The notes below the pieces were generated by a model that saw nothing but the letters and a program-made list of their open reading frames with translations, made no database searches and was not told the DNA's origin. The position numbers and the translations under genes are program-made. From a virus: a stretch of 49,073 nucleotides of DNA. The stretch covers positions 1 through 49,073 of IMG/VR virus record IMGVR_UViG_3300044922_000436. The stretch is one strand, 5' to 3'. Of the stretch, positions 15,812-23,048 are shown piece by piece (the first letter of the stretch is position 1; every line of letters starts with the position of its first letter).

Positions 15812-16274
15812 GGGTCTTTAACTCCTCTGCGATTGCTGGGAATTTATCGGCAGGGATTTCATGGACTTTGCCCACTCCTTCGCCATACCGTTTGAGAATA
15901 GCGTCGACCTGCGCCTTGCCGCCTGGCGCTAAGTAGATGTCCTTAAGCTGCGCAAGGACTGCTGTTTTAACAGCTTCCAGCTTTGGGTCGTCTTTCTCAA
16001 CCGTCAAAACTAACTCAGGAGCCTTCTCTTTCCTAGCCTTTTTCGGGGCTTTCACCTCAACGACCTCATCAATCATCGCCTTAATATCGAGGGTGAAGCC
16101 CTGCTCTGCTAAGCGGTCTTCCAGGTGCTGGCGTAAGGAGTCGAGGTCCACAGCTGCGAGGATGTCGCTAGGGTCCATCTCAGGCACGACGCCTAATTCT
16201 TCGCACCATTCCTGCAGCTGGCGCTTAAAATCGCGCATGTTGATTGCTGTGATTGTGACTTCAATATTGGCCAT
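15798..16274 (-). CDS. Helical hypothetical protein of the recombination module
   Basis: About 158 residues from ATG 16274, with GGAG eight bases upstream; the alternative start at 16289 lacks a ribosome binding site. The N-terminal half is helical and acidic. The middle (about 70-95) is Lys/Ala-rich, and the C-terminus reads LAPGGKAQVDAILKRYGEGVGKVHEIPADKFPAIAEEL in two joined stretches. This is a helical C-terminal pattern common in phage proteins next to recombination genes. It overlaps the SNF2 helicase stop and the next short gene, so translation is coupled. I cannot assign a specific function. Confidence 0.55.
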   Translation of the reverse strand: MANIEVTITAINMRDFKRQLQEWCEELGVVPEMDPSDILAAVDLDSLRQHLEDRLAEQGFTLDIKAMIDEVVEVKAPKKARKEKAPELVLTVEKDDPKLEAVKTAVLAQLKDIYLAPGGKAQVDAILKRYGEGVGKVHEIPADKFPAIAEELKTHELD

Positions 16275-17616
16275 CTTTTTTAGCTCCATCTAGTAATTCT
16301 GCGATTTCGTTTGTTTTACGCGCAATGATATCCATTACTCTGTCGTCAATGGTGCCAGTGGCGACCATGTAACGAGCGAGAACACCGTCTTTCTGTCCTA
16401 TCCTGTGAATGCGAGCTGCAAATTGCAGGTTATTTCCAGGCGTATAATCAGCCTCTACAAAGAAAACATCTCTGCAGCTGTTCTTCTCGTTGATGAGCGT
16501 CAGGCCAGTTGCTGCTGCGTTATTGCCAATGAAGACCCTGCACTTTGGGTTATTCAAGAAAGCATCAACTGCCTTGCCGCGCATGACGCTTGAGTCGCGC
16601 CCGTCAATCTTTGCAGGGCTAAACTCAGCAAGCGTCTTGTAGAGATAGTCAATCACTTTGATATGGTGCGCATATAGCAGCACCTTATGCGTCCCGTCGC
16701 CCAAGTAGCCTTGAATATAGTGCGCTGCAGCTGTCGCTTTGGCGAGACCCAGCGCGGCGCGCAGCTTCGAGATGTGTTCATCAGAACTCTGAAGAGCTTT
16801 AATGACTTCATCATCTGACATCCCTGTTTTCAATATATCTGAAAGCTCTTTGACGAGCGTCAGCCCTTCAAGAGATGGCTTGATTGGCAGCGTCACAAAC
16901 TGCAAAGGTGGCAGCTCAGGAAGGCACTCTTTCTTAGTCTTACGAAAGAAGAAGTCCTTCGTGCGCTCTCTCAATTCCTCAAGGTTCTGAGAGCCCATAA
17001 TCACCCGCACAGGCTGCGATGCTGCGAACTTGCGCTGAGCCACAATGCAATAGCGGTTCTCAAAGTCATGCAGCTGCATCACAAAGCCATTCTTCTGGGT
17101 GATGAGATGCGGCGCTAGATATTTGAGATGGGTGAATATTTCCGATGCATTGTTAGGAGCTGGCGTGCCAGATAATGGGATGACCTTCTTGGCGTGCGGG
17201 GCTAAGATTTTATAAATCGACTTCGTGCGATTAGCTGAAGGGGTCTTAAGCAGGTGCGCTTCATCCAGCACAAGCGCGTTGATATCACCCCATTCAACGA
17301 AGAACTTTGCGGTTAAATCGCCTAAGCTGAATTTGTCATAGTTGACGATGTAGATGCCCATCTCAGCCATCTTCATCTGTGGCGTCCACTGGTAGGAATA
17401 AGGGCCATTAGGCCACCACTTCTTCAGCTCACTACGCCACACAAGGCAGACGCTTTTAGGCGCAACGATAATGACGCGCTGAGCGTTTATCTCTTTGAGA
17501 TATTCGATGACAACGCGTGACTTGCCGAGCCCCATCTCCATAGAGATAAAGGTTGAGCCTGCTTTGTGGAGCTGATTAACAGCCTCTCTCTGATAATGCC
17601 TAAGCGGCGCTGTCAC
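16261..17616 (-). CDS. SNF2-family helicase/translocase
   Basis: A 451-residue superfamily 2 ATPase. Motif I is MEMGLGKS (27-33, Lys32), motif Ia-like VAPKSV, motif II DEAH (118-121), motif III SGTP (149-152), motif V region GNNAAATGLTL and motif VI ARIHRIGQ (401-408). The order, spacing and HRIGQ ending are typical of compact phage SNF2 proteins found with DUF2800 and PolA. Expected role: ATP-driven translocation on dsDNA in phage replication or recombination. It overlaps the RuvC-like gene by 17 bases. Confidence 0.85.
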   Translation of the reverse strand: MTAPLRHYQREAVNQLHKAGSTFISMEMGLGKSRVVIEYLKEINAQRVIIVAPKSVCLVWRSELKKWWPNGPYSYQWTPQMKMAEMGIYIVNYDKFSLGDLTAKFFVEWGDINALVLDEAHLLKTPSANRTKSIYKILAPHAKKVIPLSGTPAPNNASEIFTHLKYLAPHLITQKNGFVMQLHDFENRYCIVAQRKFAASQPVRVIMGSQNLEELRERTKDFFFRKTKKECLPELPPLQFVTLPIKPSLEGLTLVKELSDILKTGMSDDEVIKALQSSDEHISKLRAALGLAKATAAAHYIQGYLGDGTHKVLLYAHHIKVIDYLYKTLAEFSPAKIDGRDSSVMRGKAVDAFLNNPKCRVFIGNNAAATGLTLINEKNSCRDVFFVEADYTPGNNLQFAARIHRIGQKDGVLARYMVATGTIDDRVMDIIARKTNEIAELLDGAKKDGQY

Positions 17617-18076
17617 GATTTTTCTCCATCAGCCAGTAATCGAGCATCAAAAGTGCGTCTGCACGGTTGTGGTCTTTTGCTCGCTCTAGTCCTGTAACAG
17701 TTGGGTAAAGACGCATTGCTGTGGCTCTGGTCTTCCCCTTCACTTCTGGGTCTGACGCTTTACCTGCCAGCCCATAACGCTTCTTCCATTTTTGTGGCGT
17801 CAGTCGCTCTGTTCGTATTCCAGCACACGCCAAAACCGACATAATGACGCCGACGCTGTAAGCAAATTTCCACCCACTCGTTGCTGATTGCCCTGGGCGT
17901 GGCCCAACCAGTTCAACGACTGCGATGTCAGGCTGCAGCTCGACAACAAAGTCATAGAACGCACGCGGCACAACTCCACCGTCAGCGACAGGCAAATCCC
18001 CGACATAAACACCGTCAGGAGTTTTGACAGCGTAGCTGCCAGAGACAGCTCCTGGGTCTATCGAAAGCAGCTTCAT
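17600..18076 (-). CDS. RuvC-like Holliday junction resolvase
   Basis: A 158-residue RNase H-fold endonuclease starting MKLLSIDPGAVSGSYAV (Asp7). VVEL follows (Glu55), and the C-terminal DHNRADALL supplies Asp135 and Asp140. These are the acidic metal-binding residues of RuvC-type resolvases. ATG 18076 overlaps the upstream stop (ATGA); a longer in-frame extension upstream is a shadow of the previous gene. In context with the SNF2 helicase, SSB and DUF2800 nuclease it should resolve branched phage DNA during replication/recombination or before packaging. Confidence 0.8.
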   Translation of the reverse strand: MKLLSIDPGAVSGSYAVKTPDGVYVGDLPVADGGVVPRAFYDFVVELQPDIAVVELVGPRPGQSATSGWKFAYSVGVIMSVLACAGIRTERLTPQKWKKRYGLAGKASDPEVKGKTRATAMRLYPTVTGLERAKDHNRADALLMLDYWLMEKNRDSAA

Positions 18077-18297
18077 TTCTTCCTCAGCTGCGAGACCTTG
18101 GAGATGACGCCTTCCTCTTGCGCTATCTGCACAAGCGTAAGCGCCCAATGGCCTGGCATCGAGGAGCGCTTGCGCCACCCCTCTAAGCATGCCAATGGAG
18201 GCGGCTCGATGCCGCGCTGCGATATTTTCTCTCGAAGAACTTGGATGCCGCCAAGAGTCTGGATGAGCTCTTTCAAGCGCCAATCGGTCGATGACAT
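18073..18297 (-). CDS. Small Cro-like helix-turn-helix candidate
   Basis: A 74-residue protein with LKELIQTLGGIQVLREKISQ followed by ACLEGWRKRSSMPGHWALTLVQIAQEEG. The pattern of a Gly-Gly turn and W-x-x-R-x-x-x-P-x-x-W resembles short Cro-like DNA-binding proteins that sense duplex turns with two helices. ATG 18297 is chosen because the CGACCAAA leader motif then lies 15 bases upstream, as in other units; ATG 18309 is the alternative. It is the first gene behind a promoter-like site, opposite the repressor unit, fitting a lytic regulator. Confidence 0.55.
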   Translation of the reverse strand: MSSTDWRLKELIQTLGGIQVLREKISQRGIEPPPLACLEGWRKRSSMPGHWALTLVQIAQEEGVISKVSQLRKK

Positions 18298-18339
18298 TAT
18301 TGCACTCATTGATTTGGTCGTTTCTTTAAGACTACATAG

Positions 18340-18354
18340 CCGACAAATTGTCAA
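18340..18354 (-). promoter_or_regulatory. Promoter -35/operator-like site of the recombination unit
   Basis: On the minus strand TTGACA (18354-18349) is immediately followed by ATTTGTCGG. The plus strand here reads CCGACAAATTGTCAAG, similar to the blocks at 20929-20941 and 22678-22690. No convincing -10 box is seen at 16-18 spacing, so the promoter call is tentative; the shared GAC-N5-GTC operator shape is the stronger signal. Confidence 0.45.
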
Positions 18355-18361
18355 GGAAGGG

Positions 18362-18577
18362 TTAAGGCTTAATATATTTAGCGAGCTCTCCCAATGCTCT
18401 TATCTTAATCGAGCATTGTTCATCCTCTGATTCAATGCCCCAAGATTTAAAAAAGGCGTCCCAATCTGGTATGGTGCAATCACATATGCTGCCAAAAAGT
18501 AATCGACCAGCATCACCAATCATTACACTTTCTACTCTCGCCTTGACCATTTCTTCAAATTCTTTCCTACCAACCAT
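18362..18577 (-). CDS. Small hypothetical protein coupled to integrase
   Basis: A 71-residue protein, mixed and slightly acidic, with no recognised domain. Its ATG at 18577 overlaps the integrase stop (TGATG), so it is translated with the integrase. Two internal Cys (ICDCTIPDWDAF) and several Trp suggest a small folded protein. Possible recombination cofactor; unknown. Confidence 0.55.
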   Translation of the reverse strand: MVGRKEFEEMVKARVESVMIGDAGRLLFGSICDCTIPDWDAFFKSWGIESEDEQCSIKIRALGELAKYIKP

Positions 18578-19596
18578 CAGTCTTCCCTCGCATCCACTGC
18601 AGCTTTTGCTGCTCCTGGGATATATTTCGCATAATGTTTCATAACGATGCCGACGCTGTCGCCTAAGACTTCAGCAATTGCAACAAGCGGCACGCCGCGT
18701 TGAGCTGCTAAGGTCGCAAAGGTGCGGCGCAAATCATGCGGATTGATATGAGACCAAGGCGTTGCTCGCGCCCAGACCTCATAGGCTTTGCGAATGTCTG
18801 TTGGAGCGTCAAGAACATAATCGCTCTGACGCTCAGCATACATGCGCTGCATAATTGGCATTAAACGCTTAGAGATAGGCACTAAGGCTTTACGCTTATT
18901 ATGCGCCTGCTCGCCTTGCTGGCTAAAATTAATATGCCCAGCAACAAGGTCCACTTGGTCCCACCTCAAGCGCTCAATCGCTGTCTTGCGCGCTGCTGTA
19001 TTTAACGCGATGACAACAAAGCGTGAGAGCTTCGTCAAGCGTGGCAAGCCATCGCTCAGCGCTAAAGCTGCAGCATGGAAGGCGCGCTCTTCTTCGTCAT
19101 TAAGATATGCTTCGCGTGGCGCTGAGCTGCGAGGAAGTTCGATAAATGGCACCTCATCACGCTTAATGAGCTTATGCCGTTCTGCATAACTAAACACAGC
19201 GCGAAAGGCCCCAAGCTCACGACGCATTGAGCCATCAGATACCCGACGCCTGCGCTTATAGGATTCAAGACGCACGTCAGAAAGCTCCGCAATCCTAAGC
19301 TCACCAAACTCTCTGCTGATAAATCCTAAATAAACATACTGAGATTTGGTGACACCTTTGGACTCCAAAGACGACTTATAACGAGCAATGAGGTCATTGA
19401 TTGTCGGCTGCAGAAGCGTTTCTTCAATGTGGCGCTGGCCTGTCAGGAACCCTGTGAAAACAGCCTCTGCTTCAAGGCGATTGTTCGTCCTTGTCGAGAG
19501 GCGTTTCGAGTAGTGTCTGTCAGCGCCTTTTTCGCTCCAGCGTATTTCCCAGACGCCTTTAGCGTTTCGTTCAAGTCTCGCAGTGTCGAGTGACAT
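18577..19596 (-). CDS. int: Tyrosine recombinase integrase
   Basis: A 339-residue phage integrase that should insert the circular genome into the host chromosome at an attachment site. The N-terminal arm-binding part (about 1-55) starts VWEIRWSEKG; a core-binding domain spans about 62-155; the catalytic domain carries Arg203 (NTAARKTAIERL), Lys236, His287-x-x-Arg290 (HDLR) and Tyr322 (KHYAKY). The usual second His (LGH) is Asp313 (LGD), a tolerated variant. GGAGAAA eight bases before ATG 19596 is the ribosome binding site. It overlaps the excisionase-like gene by 154 bases. Confidence 0.93.
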   Translation of the reverse strand: MSLDTARLERNAKGVWEIRWSEKGADRHYSKRLSTRTNNRLEAEAVFTGFLTGQRHIEETLLQPTINDLIARYKSSLESKGVTKSQYVYLGFISREFGELRIAELSDVRLESYKRRRRVSDGSMRRELGAFRAVFSYAERHKLIKRDEVPFIELPRSSAPREAYLNDEEERAFHAAALALSDGLPRLTKLSRFVVIALNTAARKTAIERLRWDQVDLVAGHINFSQQGEQAHNKRKALVPISKRLMPIMQRMYAERQSDYVLDAPTDIRKAYEVWARATPWSHINPHDLRRTFATLAAQRGVPLVAIAEVLGDSVGIVMKHYAKYIPGAAKAAVDARED

Positions 19597-19760
19597 GATA
19601 GGGTTTCTCCATCTATGTATTTCATCAGGTCGGTTTGTCGTATTCTCACAGGGCGACCAGGGATGAAGGGGAGCTTCCCTTCTGCTCTCAACCTAGCAAC
19701 CGTCCTGTCAGACACTCTCAGTATCTCTGCTACTTCAGACTGCAGGAGAAGTTCTTTCAT
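19443..19760 (-). CDS. Excisionase-like helix-turn-helix protein
   Basis: A 105-residue protein. Residues 1-52 form a MerR/HTH_17-type winged helix: LLQSEVAEILRVSDRTVARL then GKLPFIPGRPVRIRQTDLMKYI, the classic excisionase or AlpA layout. The remaining 50 residues are encoded in the alternative frame of the integrase start and look unconserved. ATG 19760 overlaps the repressor stop (ATGA). Expected role: bend attachment-site DNA and direct excision. The C-terminal half may be dispensable. Confidence 0.75.
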   Translation of the reverse strand: MKELLLQSEVAEILRVSDRTVARLRAEGKLPFIPGRPVRIRQTDLMKYIDGETLSCHSTLRDLNETLKASGKYAGAKKALTDTTRNASRQGRTIALKQRLFSQGS

Positions 19761-20230
19761 TTCTTCTTCTCTGCAGCATCAATCATCTCACCAATCTTCG
19801 TTGCTAATGCTAATGGGACAATCTTGTTAATCCTCAGCAGCACAGCGTCGATGCGGTCTCCCACCATCTTAATCTCAAACGAGGGGTTCTCCCTCTCTAT
19901 CGTCGACCCAACCATTGCCGGGGCGAGCTCTTCTGCTCTCTTACCCAGCACCTCACAAATCTTCTTGAATGTGCGGGGCTCTGGGAACTGTCGGCCTTTG
20001 ACATATTGAGAAATTCTGTCCCGACCGATGACGATTTCGTAGCCTGTGCGGGGGTCTTCCTTGGTCTCGTTAAAGACCTCCCGCGCAAGGTCGCTTTGGC
20101 TCATGTCTGCATCAAGCAGGGCTTGATAGAGGCGCTTGCCAAATTCTTCGCGCTCATCGTGAACTAAGGGCGCAGATATCTTACCGAGGGGCTTTTTATG
20201 CGCCATGCGGCGCTTTGCGTTATTCGACAT
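19757..20230 (-). CDS. XRE-family repressor-like regulator
   Basis: A 157-residue protein with a lambda-repressor-like helix-turn-helix (about 30-103). LYQALLDADMSQSDLAREVF and GRDRISQYVKGRQFPEPRTF are separated by an unusual insertion of about 15 residues between helix 2 and the recognition helix. No LexA-type cleavage domain is present, so induction would not use classical self-cleavage. ATG 20230 is preceded by GGAGTG; an upstream TTG frame is not used. It heads the repressor-excisionase-integrase unit. It is the best candidate for the prophage repressor; the palindrome GGACGATATGTCC just upstream may be its operator. Confidence 0.7.
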   Translation of the reverse strand: MSNNAKRRMAHKKPLGKISAPLVHDEREEFGKRLYQALLDADMSQSDLAREVFNETKEDPRTGYEIVIGRDRISQYVKGRQFPEPRTFKKICEVLGKRAEELAPAMVGSTIERENPSFEIKMVGDRIDAVLLRINKIVPLALATKIGEMIDAAEKKK

Positions 20231-20251
20231 GGTTTGCACTCCATTACGCGT

Positions 20252-20264
20252 GGACGATATGTCC
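20252..20264. promoter_or_regulatory. GGAC-N5-GTCC palindrome before the repressor gene
   Basis: GGACGATATGTCC lies about 22 bases upstream of the repressor start. GGACGA (20270) and GGACATTCC (20288) half-sites are close by. It matches GGACATTTTGTC and GGACGATTTGTC inside the duplicated promoters at 20.93 and 22.68 kb, suggesting one operator family and autoregulation. Confidence 0.45.
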
Positions 20265-20340
20265 TGGGGGACGATAAAAGCAACTTGGACATTCCTATGC
20301 CCTCCTGTCAGTAGAGTTATCAATAAGTTAGGTGATTGGG

Positions 20341-20868
20341 TTAGTAGTGGGTGCTAAACATGCGGGGCGTATAGCTCTGACCCGCCTGATTGATTCCCTG
20401 GATGGTATTTGCCCACATGGCCTGATTCAGCGGGATATTCTCGACAGCATTGGCTAAGCGGCGTTGCTCCTGAGCTGCGGCGTATTGTTGCTGGGCATTA
20501 GCAAGCTGGTTCTGTCTCCAGGTGCGCTCTTCGAGCTTAGCGACATGGAAGGGCTTTCCAGCAAGAACAGCCTTCTGGGTCTCCAGCATGCGCAGCAGAT
20601 AAGCGTTGTCCATTGGGCCAAACTGAGCTGCCAGCTTGTTGTTCATCATGCAGCTGGTGAAGACGACTGACTTTTCATAAGTCGTGATGCCATTGACCTT
20701 TGCATTGCAAGCATCAGCAGCTTGGTCGAATGGGGCCTTCTCGGCTGGCTGCTCAGTGCCAAAGATATCTTCCAGGAAGTCTCCAGCATGCGCCTGAGCA
20801 ATCGGCTGAGCAATCACAGTGATTGCAAGAGCGGCGAATAAGTTGATGAGGGTTTCTTTAGGGTTCAT
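20341..20868 (-). CDS. Exported hypothetical protein (conversion gene candidate)
   Basis: A 175-residue protein with a clear signal peptide: ETLINLFAALAITVIAQPIAQAHAGD, cleavage expected near AHA (about residue 28). The mature part is Gln/Asn/Ala-rich and helical with a pair of cysteines (CNAKVNGITTYEKSVVFTSC) likely forming a disulfide. GGAGAAA precedes ATG 20868. It is transcribed from a consensus promoter with an operator-like overlap. Likely made in the lysogen and acting in the periplasm, such as exclusion of other phages; unproven. Confidence 0.6.
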   Translation of the reverse strand: MNPKETLINLFAALAITVIAQPIAQAHAGDFLEDIFGTEQPAEKAPFDQAADACNAKVNGITTYEKSVVFTSCMMNNKLAAQFGPMDNAYLLRMLETQKAVLAGKPFHVAKLEERTWRQNQLANAQQQYAAAQEQRRLANAVENIPLNQAMWANTIQGINQAGQSYTPRMFSTHY

Positions 20869-20874
20869 TTGGTT

Positions 20875-20941
20875 TCTCCATTTCGGCGGTCTTGGTCGGT
20901 GCCGATGTTGTGATAATAATCATTATGGACATTTTGTCAAG
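20875..20941 (-). promoter_or_regulatory. Promoter-operator block, copy 1
   Basis: On the minus strand TTGACA (20940-20935), a 16-base spacer and TATTAT (20918-20913) form a strong sigma70-type promoter. GGAC-N5-GTC overlaps the -35 box. The leader holds TCGGCACCGA (20905-20896) and CCGACCAAG, ending at the ribosome binding site GGAGAAA. The block is nearly identical to 22625-22690 (four differences including one indel). A TTTTAGTCGG site lies just upstream of the -35 (20959-20950). Confidence 0.8.
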
Positions 20942-20966
20942 TGATATAGCCGACTAAAATGACTTA

Positions 20967-21683
20967 CTATAACCCTATGCAAGTGCCGTTTTTAACAACA
21001 ATGTCAGAAACAAGATCTCCCTTGAGGTCATAATAGGCGTAAACAACCTTAACGCCTTTCGGTAGAACGACTTTCATAAAATCTGCTATATCCTTTTCTT
21101 TTGCTAAATTTGTGCAGATTTCCTGTTTTATATCAGAGCCAAAATTGTCAGGGACTTCCTCTTTCATTACTAGAAGATTGTTCTTGTATGTTATTGTTTT
21201 ACCGTCTGCGACAGCATCAACAAGAGTCGTGTATTCATCGAGCTTTTTTGGCATATTCTTTTTAGCTCCAATAGCCATCTGATTTACAGCCTGGATTACT
21301 TCTGAATCTGTGGAGTAGTTATTTTTCTCTGCGCTAATAACGGCGCGAGTTACTCCATAACCAAGCGCATATCCCCCACCAGCTGATAGAGCTTTTCCAC
21401 CAAAAGCTGCGACAACGGCGACAGCGGCTATTGATAGTGTCTTTGCTTTATCAAACGAGAAATTATTTCGAGCGTAGTCAGCAATCTTTGAGAACAAAGC
21501 TACTATGCCCTTCAATATAAAGAGCATTGTTGTCCACCCTATAATAACTCCGAATACTTTACCTATCCAAAATGCTGCACTTCCAGCTGTTAAGAATGTG
21601 TTGTCGTATGGATGAGCTACCAATTCAGCTGCTATTGTTACTGCTGATAGTATTAAGATTGAGTTGCGTTCTTTGATAACCAT
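20967..21683 (-). CDS. Membrane protein with periplasmic domain (conversion gene candidate)
   Basis: A 238-residue protein with hydrophobic segments at about 8-20, 32-65 and 83-112. A soluble C-terminal domain follows (about 120-238), containing KKLDEYTTLVDAVADGKTITYKNN and two Cys. AGAGGAGA gives a strong ribosome binding site before ATG 21683, and it follows the protease-like gene by 14 bases, forming a two-gene unit. The region looks more AT-rich than the structural genes. Function unknown; pairing with a ClpP-like exported protein suggests a joint envelope role. Confidence 0.6.
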   Translation of the reverse strand: MVIKERNSILILSAVTIAAELVAHPYDNTFLTAGSAAFWIGKVFGVIIGWTTMLFILKGIVALFSKIADYARNNFSFDKAKTLSIAAVAVVAAFGGKALSAGGGYALGYGVTRAVISAEKNNYSTDSEVIQAVNQMAIGAKKNMPKKLDEYTTLVDAVADGKTITYKNNLLVMKEEVPDNFGSDIKQEICTNLAKEKDIADFMKVVLPKGVKVVYAYYDLKGDLVSDIVVKNGTCIGL

Positions 21684-21697
21684 TTAAGTATCTCCTC

Positions 21698-22618
21698 TTA
21701 GTTATTGAAGGCCCAAGCCTTACCGTCGAATGTTTGGCTGAATACTTCGCCACTATCCCAATCTGTGCAGGAGCGATGATCTTTGTTTTCTAGTGATGTT
21801 CGGCAAATGTAACGGCTTTTGACCGTCTTATTGTCAGTCTGCATGTCAACAACCACCGCGACGACACTATTATTTTTGTCGTTGTAAACTACTGATGTCT
21901 GACAATGGATCTTGGTGCAGATATTATTTGATAGAACTCTACCAAACTGGCGCTCTGATGTTTTAAATGACCATGAGATATATTTCTCCCATTCTGCGTT
22001 TTTTTGGCCCGTTGTAGTCTTACCCAAACTAGCAGTCTGGGTTTTGTTGTTCTTCGTATAGTCATCCACCGAAACACCCATCATCTTCAAATCATCGCTT
22101 GATAGCCACGCCATATCATTTGGTGGTGTGTTCTCAATACGGTCAACGATGTCTGGGCTGACCCCCCACTTTGCAGCCGCTCTTGCCATTGTTCGGGTCG
22201 CGTCTTTAGAATATTCGTTAGCGACTCCTTGGCCGTTAGACGCGCTATGGACGCCAATATGCGCGTTCACATCTGCTGCTTTTATGTTTCCTGCGGCAAA
22301 TACCAAGAAGCAAGCAGAGGCGCAGTATTCGTTAGGGAGCACAAAAGTTCTAATGTTGTAATTTCCGATTGCGTTGGCGACCATAACGCCTTCATTAATT
22401 AACCCGCCTGGACTGTTAAGAAATACAGCAGTTACACGCTTACCAGCCGAACGCATTGCCTCAATCTTTGAGGTAAACGCGCGTGCTGTTCCAGGTGTAA
22501 AATCCCCATCAAAGTTGATGGCATAGTCACCGCTATCAAATCGGAACTCATTTAAGGTTGCCGCGCTTACAGCTACAGGCGTTACTGCAATCACTGCAGC
22601 TATAATTAGTTTTTTCAT
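21698..22618 (-). CDS. Exported ClpP/crotonase-fold serine protease-like protein (COG3904-like)
   Basis: A 306-residue protein starting MKKLIIAAVIAVTPVAVSA, a signal peptide cleaved near residue 19. An upstream extension to 22672 lies in the promoter and is rejected. The ClpP-like fold shows FLNSPGG (67-72), the nucleophile elbow CASACFLVFAAG (Ser101) and AHIGVHSA (His120 or His124). This order is typical of COG3904 periplasmic proteins. The C-terminal part (about 200-306) carries extra Cys pairs. It likely cleaves or binds a periplasmic target in the lysogen; substrate unknown. First gene of a two-gene unit. Confidence 0.7.
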   Translation of the reverse strand: MKKLIIAAVIAVTPVAVSAATLNEFRFDSGDYAINFDGDFTPGTARAFTSKIEAMRSAGKRVTAVFLNSPGGLINEGVMVANAIGNYNIRTFVLPNEYCASACFLVFAAGNIKAADVNAHIGVHSASNGQGVANEYSKDATRTMARAAAKWGVSPDIVDRIENTPPNDMAWLSSDDLKMMGVSVDDYTKNNKTQTASLGKTTTGQKNAEWEKYISWSFKTSERQFGRVLSNNICTKIHCQTSVVYNDKNNSVVAVVVDMQTDNKTVKSRYICRTSLENKDHRSCTDWDSGEVFSQTFDGKAWAFNN

Positions 22619-22624
22619 CTTAGT

Positions 22625-22690
22625 TCTCCATCTCGGCGGTTTGGTCGGTGCCGATGTTGTGATAATAATCATTATGGACGATTTGTCAAG
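22625..22690 (-). promoter_or_regulatory. Promoter-operator block, copy 2
   Basis: Near-duplicate of 20875-20941. On the minus strand TTGACA (22689-22684), a 16-base spacer, TATTAT (22667-22662), TCGGCACCGA and CCGACCAAA, then GGAGAA before ATG 22618. The operator-like GGACGATTTGTC overlaps the -35 box. It should express the protease-like and membrane-protein genes. Confidence 0.8.
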
Positions 22691-22847
22691 CTATATTCGC
22701 AACAAAAGCGACTAGTGGCTCTCCTGCCCTGCAGCCCCAACATCTAGCGGCTTGACCGTTAATGGCTTCTAAAGCATTTTGCCTAATTGTCTGATTTGTT
22801 GTCTGACAATGTCACATCTACCGACCTTTTAGATGGAGTGCGCCTAA
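22691..22847. promoter_or_regulatory. Divergent control region, lysogeny versus early plus-strand genes
   Basis: A gap of 157 bases with no gene. On the minus side CGACTA (22709-22714, TAGTCG reading left) precedes copy 2 of the promoter. On the plus side ATTGTC (22786-22791) and GACAAT (22805-22810) form an inverted repeat. CCGACC (22821-22826) and GGAGTG before ATG 22848 follow. I cannot place a confident plus-strand -35/-10 pair, but early transcription very likely starts here. Confidence 0.5.
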
Positions 22848-23048
22848 ATGAAGGAATATGCCCTTACTATCAATGAGAAAGACTGCACAGCTCTTTTCCG
22901 CAGCCTGCTCGAATACGACAAAATCTTACGCCTTTCTGCGATTCGTGACAGCGTCTTAGTATCAGCTGAGCTCTACCGCGTCAGGGACCTCCAGGAGCGC
23001 CTCAGCCTCATTCACTGGTATCCCAACAATGAAGAAGACGCAGCATGA
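22848..23048 (+). CDS. Small hypothetical early protein
   Basis: A 66-residue, slightly acidic helical protein (LVSAELYRVRDLQERLSLIHW) with no known motif. It is the first plus-strand early gene, behind GGAGTG, and overlaps the PP-loop gene (stop at 23048, next start 23045). Small first genes of early units often act on host machinery, but nothing in the sequence shows this. Confidence 0.55.
   Translation: MKEYALTINEKDCTALFRSLLEYDKILRLSAIRDSVLVSAELYRVRDLQERLSLIHWYPNNEEDAA

Noticed and set aside
18076-18283. N-terminal extension of the RuvC-like protein
   Set aside because: The extension is in an alternative frame of the Cro-like gene, is Arg/Ala-rich and lacks homologous pattern; MKLLSIDPG is the natural start.
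22619-22672. N-terminal extension of the exported protease-like protein
   Set aside because: It would read through the promoter -10 region and hide the signal peptide; GGAGAA before 22618 supports the shorter form.
18340-22847. Phage attachment site near the integrase
   Set aside because: No tRNA-like core or clear arm-type repeat set could be identified; the recurring AGTCG sites are spread over the genome, not clustered at int.
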